This document shows positions 7,563 through 13,878 of a stretch of 13,878 nucleotides of DNA, piece by piece. Position numbers and translations under genes: made by a program. The notes under the pieces were generated by a model. The model was given only the letters and a program-made list of their open reading frames with translations, did not search any database and was not told the origin of the DNA. Every line of letters starts with the position of its first letter. Position 1 is the stretch's first letter. This DNA comes from Clostridiaceae bacterium (lineage in GTDB: Bacteria; Bacillota; Clostridia; Saccharofermentanales; Fastidiosipilaceae). The stretch is taken from assembly GCA_012800515.1 (NCBI GenBank), contig JAAZJE010000144.1, positions 1-13,878 on the forward strand. The letters are read 5' to 3'.

Positions 7563-7619
7563 CGTTAATTAAATTCTCCGCCGTCGCACAATTCCGGTGT
7601 ATGGCTCACGGAACAGAAC

Positions 7620-8903
7620 TCAGTTTTCGGGAGGTGTCAGACGCTCCAGTCCACCCATGTACGGTCTCAGAACCTCGGAAATCAGAACCGTTCCGTCCGC
7701 CTGTTGCATCTGCTCGAGAATTGCCGGAAAGACCCGCGAAGTCGCAAGTCCGGAACCGTTCAGCGTATAGACGAATTCGAGCTTGCCGGTCGCAGCGTTG
7801 CGATAGCGGGTATTGCCGCGCCTGGCCTGATAATCACCGGCCAGCGAAACAGAACTGACTTCCTTGTAGGTGTTCATGCTCGGAATCCAAATTTCGATAT
7901 CGTAGGTTTTGGCCATCGATGCGGAGCAGTCGGCGGCAGCGAGCTTTGTCAGACGGAAATGCAGACCCAAACCATCGACCAAAGCGCAGGCCTTGTCGAC
8001 GAGCTCCCGAAAAGCCGTTTCTCCGTCGGCGGGACGGGTAAACTGGAACATTTCCACTTTGTTGAACTGGTGTCCGCGGATCATGCCGCGCTCCTCGGCA
8101 CGGTAACTGCCGGCTTCGCGACGATAACAAGGTGTAAAGGCGGCGATTTTACGCGGCAGGTCGGATTCGGCAAGGACTTCATCACTATAGAGGCTGGCCA
8201 GTGCGGTTTCGGAGGTCGGTAGCAGGAAGTTATTATTATCCTCCCCTCCCAGCCAAAAGACATCGTCACGGAACTTGGGGAACTGGCCGGCCGTGTAGCC
8301 GCAGCGCTCGGTGAGCAGGTGAGGGACGAGCATCAACTCGTAACCGTCGGCTATGTGCGCGTCGATAAAGTAATTAAGCATGGCCCACTCAAGGCGTGCG
8401 CCCTGACCGCGGTACAGCCAATAGCCGTTACCGCCCAGCTTAACGCCGCGAACATAGTCGATCAGATTGAGATTGACGGCAAGGTCGACATGATTCGCAG
8501 GTGTAAAGTCGAATTCGGGCATAGTGCCGTAATAACGCAAAGGTTCGTTATTTTCCTTGCCGCCCGCCGCCACATCATCGGCAGGCATGTTGGGCAGTTC
8601 GTCCTGGAAGCGCTGCCATTCGGCGGTGAGGATTGAGAGCTCGGCTTCGTAGGTTTTGATCTGTTCACTGACCTCGCGCATCTCGGTAAGGAGATCCTCA
8701 ACAGGTTCTCCCTCTCGTTTGAGGCGGGGAATCTCGCCGGAAACACGATTGCGTTCGGCACGCAGTCTCTCGGTCTCGGCGATGAGTTGGCGACGGCGGC
8801 GATCCAAGTCCAAGAACGGCGTCAGGTCGATATCTACATTGCGTTTTGCCAGAGCTACTTCCACTCCGCGCGGATCATCGCGTAATATTTGGATGTCCAA
8901 CAT
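7620..8903 (-). CDS. serS: Seryl-tRNA synthetase
   Basis: SerRS charges tRNA-Ser with serine in the cytoplasm. The 427-aa length is normal. The N-terminal tRNA-binding coiled coil spans about residues 30-100. The class II catalytic core follows: TSETALASLYSDE (230-242), motif 2 from CYRREAGSYRAEERG onward (259-286), MAKTYDIEIWIPS (330-342) and motif 3 NGSGLATSR (382-390). AAGGAG lies 11 nt before the ATG at 8903. A promoter and a leader of about 63 nt precede it; the leader shows only small hairpins and no T-box signature. An intrinsic terminator follows, so serS is probably monocistronic. One oddity is VSLAGDYQARRGN at 352-364, where most SerRS proteins have SN before the DxQARR block. Confidence 0.97.
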   Translation of the reverse strand: MLDIQILRDDPRGVEVALAKRNVDIDLTPFLDLDRRRRQLIAETERLRAERNRVSGEIPRLKREGEPVEDLLTEMREVSEQIKTYEAELSILTAEWQRFQDELPNMPADDVAAGGKENNEPLRYYGTMPEFDFTPANHVDLAVNLNLIDYVRGVKLGGNGYWLYRGQGARLEWAMLNYFIDAHIADGYELMLVPHLLTERCGYTAGQFPKFRDDVFWLGGEDNNNFLLPTSETALASLYSDEVLAESDLPRKIAAFTPCYRREAGSYRAEERGMIRGHQFNKVEMFQFTRPADGETAFRELVDKACALVDGLGLHFRLTKLAAADCSASMAKTYDIEIWIPSMNTYKEVSSVSLAGDYQARRGNTRYRNAATGKLEFVYTLNGSGLATSRVFPAILEQMQQADGTVLISEVLRPYMGGLERLTPPEN

Positions 8904-8972
8904 TGCGATTATCTCTCCTTTTATGTCGGCGCACCGCGCCCGGCGGCAAACCGAACTATGTAATTCGGCTCT

Positions 8973-9001
8973 ATTTTAGCAGAAATGCGGAATAGGTGAA
9001 A
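8973..9001 (-). promoter_or_regulatory. serS promoter
   Basis: On the minus strand TTTCAC (plus 8996-9001), a 17-nt spacer and TAAAAT (plus 8973-8978) form a promoter, with an upstream TGC giving an extended -10. The transcript would start near 8966, with a leader of about 63 nt. Confidence 0.6.
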
Positions 9002-9018
9002 TTTTCGGTGAATATTGT

Positions 9019-9026
9019 GGTAAAAT
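9019..9026 (+). promoter_or_regulatory. Extended -10 for the lipoprotein gene
   Basis: The plus-strand sequence around 9018-9026 reads TGGTAAAAT, an extended -10 (TGnTAAAAT) with no strong -35. It lies about 30 nt before the lipoprotein start. Its upstream region overlaps the -35 area of the divergent serS promoter. Confidence 0.45.
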
Positions 9027-9056
9027 CTTCTCAGACTTCGAAGGGAGGTCATGTAA

Positions 9057-9566
9057 ATGAAATTGAAGAAACTAACTATTCTACTGTTGATACTCGTACT
9101 GGGTGTGGCTTTACCCCTGTCCGGCTGCTCCGTCGGGGGCGGCGGCGAGACCGGAAAAGCCAAGGCCACGGTGGACTCTTTTATCAAAGCGCTGAGGGAA
9201 TTAGATCACAAGAGCATGGTAAATCTGGTCGCTAAAGGAGTCGACATGGGAGACGAAAAGGGCTTCGATCCAAATTCAAAGGAAACTCAGCTTTTAAAGG
9301 AAGCGCTGAAACGAATGAAGTGCACCTACAAATCCGGGGAAGTTGCCAAGGACGCAAAAGAAGTTACGTTCAAGTATGAGGTTGAAGCGATCAATGCCAT
9401 GCTTATCGGACTGGCCGCACTCGGCGGCAACCAAAAGGTCAGCGACATGCCTCTGACAAAGAGCGAAGTGGAAGTCAAGCTCGTCCAGGAGGGCGACAGC
9501 TGGAAAATCCTCAATCCCCAGGATGTGGCTGTTGCGGCCACCGGCATGGGCGATTTGGTTGATTAA
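9057..9566 (+). CDS. Small secreted lipoprotein of unknown function
   Basis: This 169-aa protein has a textbook lipoprotein signal: KLKK, a hydrophobic core at residues 6-20 and the lipobox LSGC with Cys 24. It should therefore be lipid-anchored on the outer face of the membrane after a Gly-rich tether (residues 25-33). The mature part (about 34-160) alternates helices and strands and ends with VQEGDSWKI, a pattern common in NTF2-like / DUF4878-type lipoproteins; that assignment is inference. Start: GGGAGG at 9043-9048 is 8 nt before ATG 9057. An ATG at 9051 is followed at once by TAA and sits only 2 nt from the ribosome site. The gene is divergent from serS and followed by a strong terminator, so it is a single-gene unit. 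Confidence 0.88.
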   Translation: MKLKKLTILLLILVLGVALPLSGCSVGGGGETGKAKATVDSFIKALRELDHKSMVNLVAKGVDMGDEKGFDPNSKETQLLKEALKRMKCTYKSGEVAKDAKEVTFKYEVEAINAMLIGLAALGGNQKVSDMPLTKSEVEVKLVQEGDSWKILNPQDVAVAATGMGDLVD

Positions 9567-9630
9567 GGCAAACAGTTTCGGAACGTTGAGTAGTGCGCCG
9601 TGTTTTCGGCGTGCAGATATAGGCTTTTAG

Positions 9631-9670
9631 ATTCACCGCCGCACGGAACCGCGGCGGTGAATTTTATTTT
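9631..9670 (+). terminator. Intrinsic terminator of the lipoprotein gene
   Basis: A 12-bp perfect stem (9631-9642 and 9651-9662) with an 8-nt loop is followed by TTTATTTT on the plus strand. The convergent whiA gene ends 12 nt to the right. On the minus strand the same hairpin lacks a U-run, so it would be at best a weaker terminator for the whiA operon. Confidence 0.9.
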
Positions 9671-9681
9671 CGGAATTGAGT

Positions 9682-10755
9682 TTAATACTCGCTCCGGAGA
9701 CCGAGTTCAACAGCGAGCGCCTCGAGACGTTTGAGCCGATGGTTGAGACCGGATTTGCTGAGCGGCGGCACAAAGAGTTGTCCCAGTTCGACCAACGAGA
9801 GATCCGGATGTCGAAGACGAAGGCGCGCGGTTTCGCGCAGTGCTTCGTCGAGATCCGCCAGCGCATCGACTTCACGCAGAGCCTCGATTGCCGCCAGTTG
9901 CCGCGCCGCGGCTGTAGCGACCCGGCGGAGATTGGCGCTATCGAAGTTGACCGCGCGGTTTACTTCATTGCGGAGATCACGCTCGACCCGCAGATTTTCC
10001 AGATCCAAGACAGCGCGCCAGGCGCCCGTCATTGCGAGAAAATTAACAATCTGATCTGCCTCCTTGAAATAAAGGCGGGTTGAACCGCCGTGACGTGATT
10101 CGAGCGGTTGTAGACCCTCGAGCCGGAATATCGACAAAACAGCGGACAGACGACCGATACCGCGTAGCATAAATCCCAAATGATAACCCGAGTCCGGGAT
10201 ATTGATCGAACCCACACTCAAGAATAGACCGCGTAAAACGGCACGACGGAACAGGCTTGCCCGTGAAATGCCTTCGGCGGCAAGCTCCGCAGCGAGATTA
10301 TCGACTGTGAGTACTATGTCGTCGAGGGCGACCGACGAGGTTTCGGCAACTGCATCCGTAAATTCGGCGAAGACAGATTCACCCCCTTCTCCCGCAACAT
10401 CCTCAGCTCCGATATCGGCAAATTTTCCTCCGACAAAGCCATGCTCGTAGGTAAAGCCATAGTTATCAAGCAAATGTCGCTGAATGGCTCGAACCAATGA
10501 AGGAGCGTTAACCGTCAAATGCCACATTGAGCGCGAGCGGCGTACATTGCTGGGCTGACCGGAAACAGTTTGGATTCGATCCCGCAGCAACGCCGCCAAT
10601 TCGCGCAGTGCGGTTCCGATCCTCAAGGTATTTCCCCGCAGGCTGCCGGAGAACATTAAAACAGTATCCAGCGAAACCTCTGCCTGTGCGGCAAAGCCGT
10701 CCTCAACTAACAATTCGCAAAGTTCGTTCTTTACCTTTTGTGAAAACGAAGCCAT
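9682..10755 (-). CDS. whiA: DNA-binding protein WhiA
   Basis: WhiA is a conserved Gram-positive DNA-binding protein linked to sporulation in Streptomyces and to cell division and chromosome segregation in Bacillus. The 357-aa product begins MASFSQKVKNELC as in the family. It has a homing-endonuclease-like half (FRRAVLRGLFLSVGSINIPD, 169-188), the RLYFKEADQIVNFL stretch near 227-240, and a C-terminal HTH with PPLSKSGLNHRLKRLE at 330-345. Start: I use ATG 10755, 12 nt after the yvcK stop; in-frame GTGs at 10764 and 10761 are alternatives, and the ribosome site is weak. It is longer than the usual 310-320 aa because of an acidic segment at about 106-160. It is the last gene of murB-rapZ-yvcK-whiA. 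It has no clear U-tailed terminator of its own. Confidence 0.95.
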   Translation of the reverse strand: MASFSQKVKNELCELLVEDGFAAQAEVSLDTVLMFSGSLRGNTLRIGTALRELAALLRDRIQTVSGQPSNVRRSRSMWHLTVNAPSLVRAIQRHLLDNYGFTYEHGFVGGKFADIGAEDVAGEGGESVFAEFTDAVAETSSVALDDIVLTVDNLAAELAAEGISRASLFRRAVLRGLFLSVGSINIPDSGYHLGFMLRGIGRLSAVLSIFRLEGLQPLESRHGGSTRLYFKEADQIVNFLAMTGAWRAVLDLENLRVERDLRNEVNRAVNFDSANLRRVATAAARQLAAIEALREVDALADLDEALRETARLRLRHPDLSLVELGQLFVPPLSKSGLNHRLKRLEALAVELGLRSEY

Positions 10756-10766
10756 ATTCACCACTT

Positions 10767-11819
10767 TTACACGGCAGCATCACGTTCAGCGGCGTGACTC
10801 AAGCCCAGGGACAGTACAGTTCGCGCCAAGAGCACGTGGTCATGCCGCAGTTTTCCTTCCTCCACGGTTGCCAAGGGAACCGTAACCAGGCGCACACCCA
10901 GAGCCTCGACAGCTTCGCGATCAAAAACGACCGGCTCGGCGGACTGCTCGGCATAGCGAAGTAAGGTCTCCGGCGAGATCGAACTGTCACTCGCCACACA
11001 ATAATCAAACAATCCCGCCGCCGTTTCGAGTTCGACGTTGTCGAGAACCGCACGAATATGATCGGAACAGTCATAGCCCATCGTCTCGGAAGGCTGCGTC
11101 ATCAGGTTGCAGATAAAAATCCGCGGCGCACGTGAACGACGTATTGCGGCAACAACTTCCGGAAAGAGTAAATCCGGAATTATGCTTGTGTAGAGACTTC
11201 CGGGGCCACAAATGATCAGGTCGGCGGCATCAATTGCGGCTATAGCCTTGTCAAAGGCCGGTGCCTGCTCGGGGGTCATGCGAATGCGGCAAATCGGGGT
11301 CTCCGGAGTCGCCCTGCGTCCCCCGATGGCGTGCTCACCCTCGATCACGCTCCCGTCGGCAAGTTCGGCTCTAATTGTTATATCCGCCAGCGAAACCGGC
11401 AGAACTCGTCCCCTCACCCGCAGGACTTTACTGAAATTGGTCACAGCGTCGAAAAAATTACCGCAGATCTCGGACATTGCGGCAATGAACAAATTACCGA
11501 AATTATGCCCCGACAGCTGCCCGTTGCGGAAGCGATAGTTTATCAGTTCAGTCATCAGGGGCTCGGTATCGGCCAGAGCCATCAGACAATTACGAATATC
11601 GCCCGGCGGGAGGATTCCCATATCGCGGCGCAACAGCCCCGATGAACCACCGTCATCCGCCACGGTCACCACCGCCGTCAGCTGATATGTAAACATCTTC
11701 AGTCCGCGCAACAAAGTCGCCAGACCCGTCCCGCCGCCGATCACCACTATTTCCGGCCCGCTGTAGGGATCACGCGCAAAGCGTAACAGCGCTTCATAGT
11801 ATTCCATCATTGCCTGCAT
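10767..11819 (-). CDS. yvcK: YvcK-type UDP-GlcNAc-binding / gluconeogenesis factor
   Basis: YvcK (CofD-like fold) is required for normal growth and cell shape on gluconeogenic carbon sources in Bacillus and is reported to bind UDP-GlcNAc. The 350-aa protein shows the family blocks in order: VVIGGGTGLATLLRGLK (25-41), VTVADDGGSSG (51-61), LPPGDIRNC (70-78), GHNFGNLFIAAM (104-115) and KVLRVRGRVLPVS. It is soluble and its length is normal. It begins 9 nt after the rapZ stop. The ATG at 11819 has no good ribosome site; two further Mets at residues 4 and 5 are possible starts, with a weak AGG before them. It is followed by whiA, with which it is conserved in Firmicutes and Actinobacteria. Confidence 0.95.
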   Translation of the reverse strand: MQAMMEYYEALLRFARDPYSGPEIVVIGGGTGLATLLRGLKMFTYQLTAVVTVADDGGSSGLLRRDMGILPPGDIRNCLMALADTEPLMTELINYRFRNGQLSGHNFGNLFIAAMSEICGNFFDAVTNFSKVLRVRGRVLPVSLADITIRAELADGSVIEGEHAIGGRRATPETPICRIRMTPEQAPAFDKAIAAIDAADLIICGPGSLYTSIIPDLLFPEVVAAIRRSRAPRIFICNLMTQPSETMGYDCSDHIRAVLDNVELETAAGLFDYCVASDSSISPETLLRYAEQSAEPVVFDREAVEALGVRLVTVPLATVEEGKLRHDHVLLARTVLSLGLSHAAERDAAV

Positions 11820-11828
11820 ATTATATTA

Positions 11829-12716
11829 TCAGTTCTGACTAAGCAGATCCCGCCCTATATCACGGTGCACTACCACGACACGTAAATTGGCCTCACGCAG
11901 TCGTTCGCCCAGGGCTTTGGCGATCGCGACCGAACGATGGCGGCCACCGGTGCAACCCATCCCGATCGTCAGCCTCACCTTGCCCTCGTTGACGTAGTGC
12001 GGCATCAAGTAAAGCAGTAAATCCAACAGACGTTGCAAATAACCCTGCGTCACCGCATTGTCCAACACCTTTGTCCGCACTGCCGGATCCAGACCATTGA
12101 GCTCACGCAGCTCTTCATCATAGTACGGATTCGGCACAAAACGCACATCCTCGATTAAATCGCAATCCTCGGGGATACCGTACTTGAAACCGAACGACGT
12201 AATCAAAATCGACAAACGCTGTTCAATGCTCTCATACTTTCCAACCAGATTGTAAATATAGTCGCGCATCTGCGGCAGAGTAAATGATGAAGAATCGATA
12301 TAGTCATCGGCACGCTCCAGGATCGGTGCGAGTAGCATACGCTCCGCCGCGATCGCCTTGCTGAGCGGCAAATTCGACCCCATCGGATGGTTGCGTCGAG
12401 TCTGGCGATAGCGGCTGACCAGCACCTCGTCCTTGGCATCCAGAAAAATAACGCGGCAACGGATTTCAAGCTCATCCAACTCATTAAGAGCCTCTTCCAG
12501 CCCGGAAAAGAACTCCGCGCTTCGCACGTCGATAACAAAAGCCAGCTGCTTGATACCGTAACCCTCGCCGCCCTGCCCGTGCATAAAAGTCCGAACCAAA
12601 TTAACCAAAATCTGCGGCGGAATATTGTCCACACAAAAGAAGCCCATGTCCTCGAGATAATCCGCAACAACACTCTTGCCACTGCCGGACATACCGGTCA
12701 GAATTATAACTTCCAT
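11829..12716 (-). CDS. rapZ: RapZ/YvcJ nucleotide-binding regulator
   Basis: In E. coli RapZ binds GlcN6P and directs sRNA decay controlling GlmS; in Bacillus YvcJ is a GTP/ATP-binding protein tied to competence. The 295-aa product has a P-loop GMSGSGKS at residues 8-15, VDNIPP at 29-33, a middle Walker-B-like region (AFVIDVRSAEF), and the C-terminal block GCTGGRHRSV at 254-263. Start is firm: AAAGGAG lies 5 nt before ATG 12716. It follows murB by 71 nt and precedes yvcK by 9 nt. The family-level call is certain; whether it acts on GlmS here, as in enterics, is unknown. Confidence 0.96.
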   Translation of the reverse strand: MEVIILTGMSGSGKSVVADYLEDMGFFCVDNIPPQILVNLVRTFMHGQGGEGYGIKQLAFVIDVRSAEFFSGLEEALNELDELEIRCRVIFLDAKDEVLVSRYRQTRRNHPMGSNLPLSKAIAAERMLLAPILERADDYIDSSSFTLPQMRDYIYNLVGKYESIEQRLSILITSFGFKYGIPEDCDLIEDVRFVPNPYYDEELRELNGLDPAVRTKVLDNAVTQGYLQRLLDLLLYLMPHYVNEGKVRLTIGMGCTGGRHRSVAIAKALGERLREANLRVVVVHRDIGRDLLSQN

Positions 12717-12787
12717 GTTATCTCCTTTCGTTTTTTTCCGCAGAGCCGCTACCGCCTCCGCTCTTCCTTACAAAGCCGACGGTTCAA

Positions 12788-13849
12788 CTATTCCGCGTCA
12801 AAGTCGCCGATAAAGCAGATCTCCGGTTCGAGCACTTCGCCGTACTCCTCGAAAACCCGCTTCTTTACCAGAGCAATAAGATTCCGGATATCGGCGGCGG
12901 TCGCCGCGCCGACATTGACGATAAAGTTCGCATGCTTTTCGGAGACCTGGGCATCGCCGACCCGCAGACCTTTGAGGCCGCAGTTATCAATCATCGGCCC
13001 GACATAGCAGTCGTTGCGCGGACGCTTAAAGACGGAGCCGGCGCTGGGCAGATCCAGCGGCTGGCTCCTGTTGCGGCGTTGGGTAAAGTTCTCGGTACGA
13101 CTCCGAATCAGTTCAGGATCTCCCGGCCGGACAACAAAGGCAACCTCGGTAACGATGGCCCCGGCGTTCTTAAAATGGCTACTCCGATAGGAAAAAGGCC
13201 GGTCGCCGGCTCCGGTCAGATACAGTTCACCCTTCCGATTCAAAGAAACGGAGAACAGAGCGGTCTGCTCAATCGAACCGCCGTAAGCTCCGGCGTTCAT
13301 AATTGCAGCGCCGCCGACGCTTCCCGGAATGCCGCAGGCAAATTCCAGGCCGGCCAAATCGCGTGCCCGCGCAAAAGCGGCAACATCGACCAGAGGAGTA
13401 CCGGCTTGGGCAATCAAAAAGACCGGGTCACTACCAAGGTCGCCGGGATAATCGCCGCGACCTAGCAATTCCAGCTCGGCACGAATCTTATCTGCCGACA
13501 GGCCGTAGCGTTTCGCGACCTGCTCGATATTCAACTTCTCAATTCCGGTCCAGTCGGCACCGATATTAAGGATCAAACCGCGAAAACCTCTGTCCGAGAC
13601 CAGCATATTAGAGCCGAGCCCGGCGACTATCATTGGAATCTCAACGGCTTCAACAGCGGCTAAGATATGGCGACAATCGTCAACGGAACGAGCGGCGAAA
13701 AAATAATCCGCCGGACCGCCGACCTTATACGTCGTATGGGCGCTCATCGGTTCGTCAATCCGAATGCGGTAACGCAATTCAAGCGGCAGCTTCTCCAGCC
13801 AAATGTCATTGTTGCCTTCAAAAACTGGCTCGACCGGCGCTGTTTCCAC
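12788..13849 (-). CDS. murB: UDP-N-acetylenolpyruvoylglucosamine reductase
   Basis: MurB reduces UDP-GlcNAc-enolpyruvate to UDP-MurNAc with FAD and NADPH, the second committed step of peptidoglycan synthesis. FAD-domain blocks are HTTYKVGGPADYF (38-50), GLGSNMLVSDRGFRG (78-91) and LEFACGIPGSVGGAAIMNAGAYGG (168-191). YRSSHFK (221-227) is the type II signature, catalytic Ser 272 lies in PSAGSVFKRP, and the closing EPEICFIG carries the usual C-terminal Glu. A segment at about 103-143 (EQVAKRYGLSADKIRAELELLG and flanks) has no counterpart in the roughly 300-aa MurBs I know. The start is uncertain: GTG 13849 lacks a ribosome site, and the frame stays open to the right edge, so the gene may begin outside the window. 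It is the first gene of the operon seen here. Confidence 0.95.
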   Translation of the reverse strand: METAPVEPVFEGNNDIWLEKLPLELRYRIRIDEPMSAHTTYKVGGPADYFFAARSVDDCRHILAAVEAVEIPMIVAGLGSNMLVSDRGFRGLILNIGADWTGIEKLNIEQVAKRYGLSADKIRAELELLGRGDYPGDLGSDPVFLIAQAGTPLVDVAAFARARDLAGLEFACGIPGSVGGAAIMNAGAYGGSIEQTALFSVSLNRKGELYLTGAGDRPFSYRSSHFKNAGAIVTEVAFVVRPGDPELIRSRTENFTQRRNRSQPLDLPSAGSVFKRPRNDCYVGPMIDNCGLKGLRVGDAQVSEKHANFIVNVGAATAADIRNLIALVKKRVFEEYGEVLEPEICFIGDFDAE

Positions 13850-13878
13850 CGCTGTCGGTCGCGCGACTGAAAATTCAT

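Noticed and set aside
8904..8966. T-box leader before serS
   Set aside because: serS is often T-box controlled in Firmicutes, but this leader is only about 63 nt, shows two 5-bp hairpins, and lacks both the conserved T-box sequence and an antiterminator/terminator pair.
9595..9613. Small GC-rich hairpin (CGCCG / CGGCG) after the lipoprotein gene
   Set aside because: It has only a 5-bp stem and no U-run; the strong hairpin at 9631-9662 is the evident terminator.

Overview
The window is a mostly ordinary bacterial chromosome segment with core housekeeping genes, compact spacing, and no mobile elements, CRISPR arrays or RNA genes that I can see. The organism is probably a Bacillota (Clostridia-like) species. 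The main reason is the minus-strand order murB - rapZ - yvcK - whiA, a classic Firmicute cell-envelope cluster. Strong AGGAGG-type ribosome binding sites, a NptA-type Na/Pi transporter with a PhoU tail and a short lipoprotein fit this. G+C looks slightly above 50% by eye, and I cannot place it below phylum/class.

Layout. 1-1104 (minus) is the 5' part of a TldE/PmbA gene that runs off the left edge. It is translationally coupled (TAATG) to tldD, 1104-2495 (minus). An 11-bp phased repeat lies just upstream of tldD. 2592-3323 (minus) is an unrecognised 243-aa protein with a good promoter and a TTG start. 3324-3566 is a divergent intergenic region with two promoters, a 14-bp direct repeat and a possible 20-codon upstream ORF. 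3567-5513 (plus) is a Na/Pi cotransporter with a PhoU-like domain. 5591-6799 (plus) is a NagA-type deacetylase with its own promoter. 6848-7444 (minus) is a XRE-type regulator, possibly leaderless. 7620-8903 (minus) is serS with an intrinsic terminator. 9057-9566 (plus) is a small lipoprotein with a strong terminator, divergent from serS. 9682-10755 whiA, 10767-11819 yvcK, 11829-12716 rapZ and 12788-13849 murB form one minus-strand operon that begins at or beyond the right edge.

How they work together. TldD/TldE form a heterodimeric metalloprotease. The transporter handles phosphate and sodium. MurB makes UDP-MurNAc, YvcK-type proteins bind UDP-GlcNAc, RapZ-type proteins sense GlcN6P in enterics, and NagA makes GlcN6P. 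Much of the window therefore touches amino-sugar and peptidoglycan supply, although nagA is on the other strand and not in the operon.

No convincing novel multi-gene system was found. The points most worth a second look are the phased 11-bp repeat before tldD, the unknown 243-aa gene and its shared intergenic region, the extra segments in MurB and WhiA, and two possible leaderless starts.
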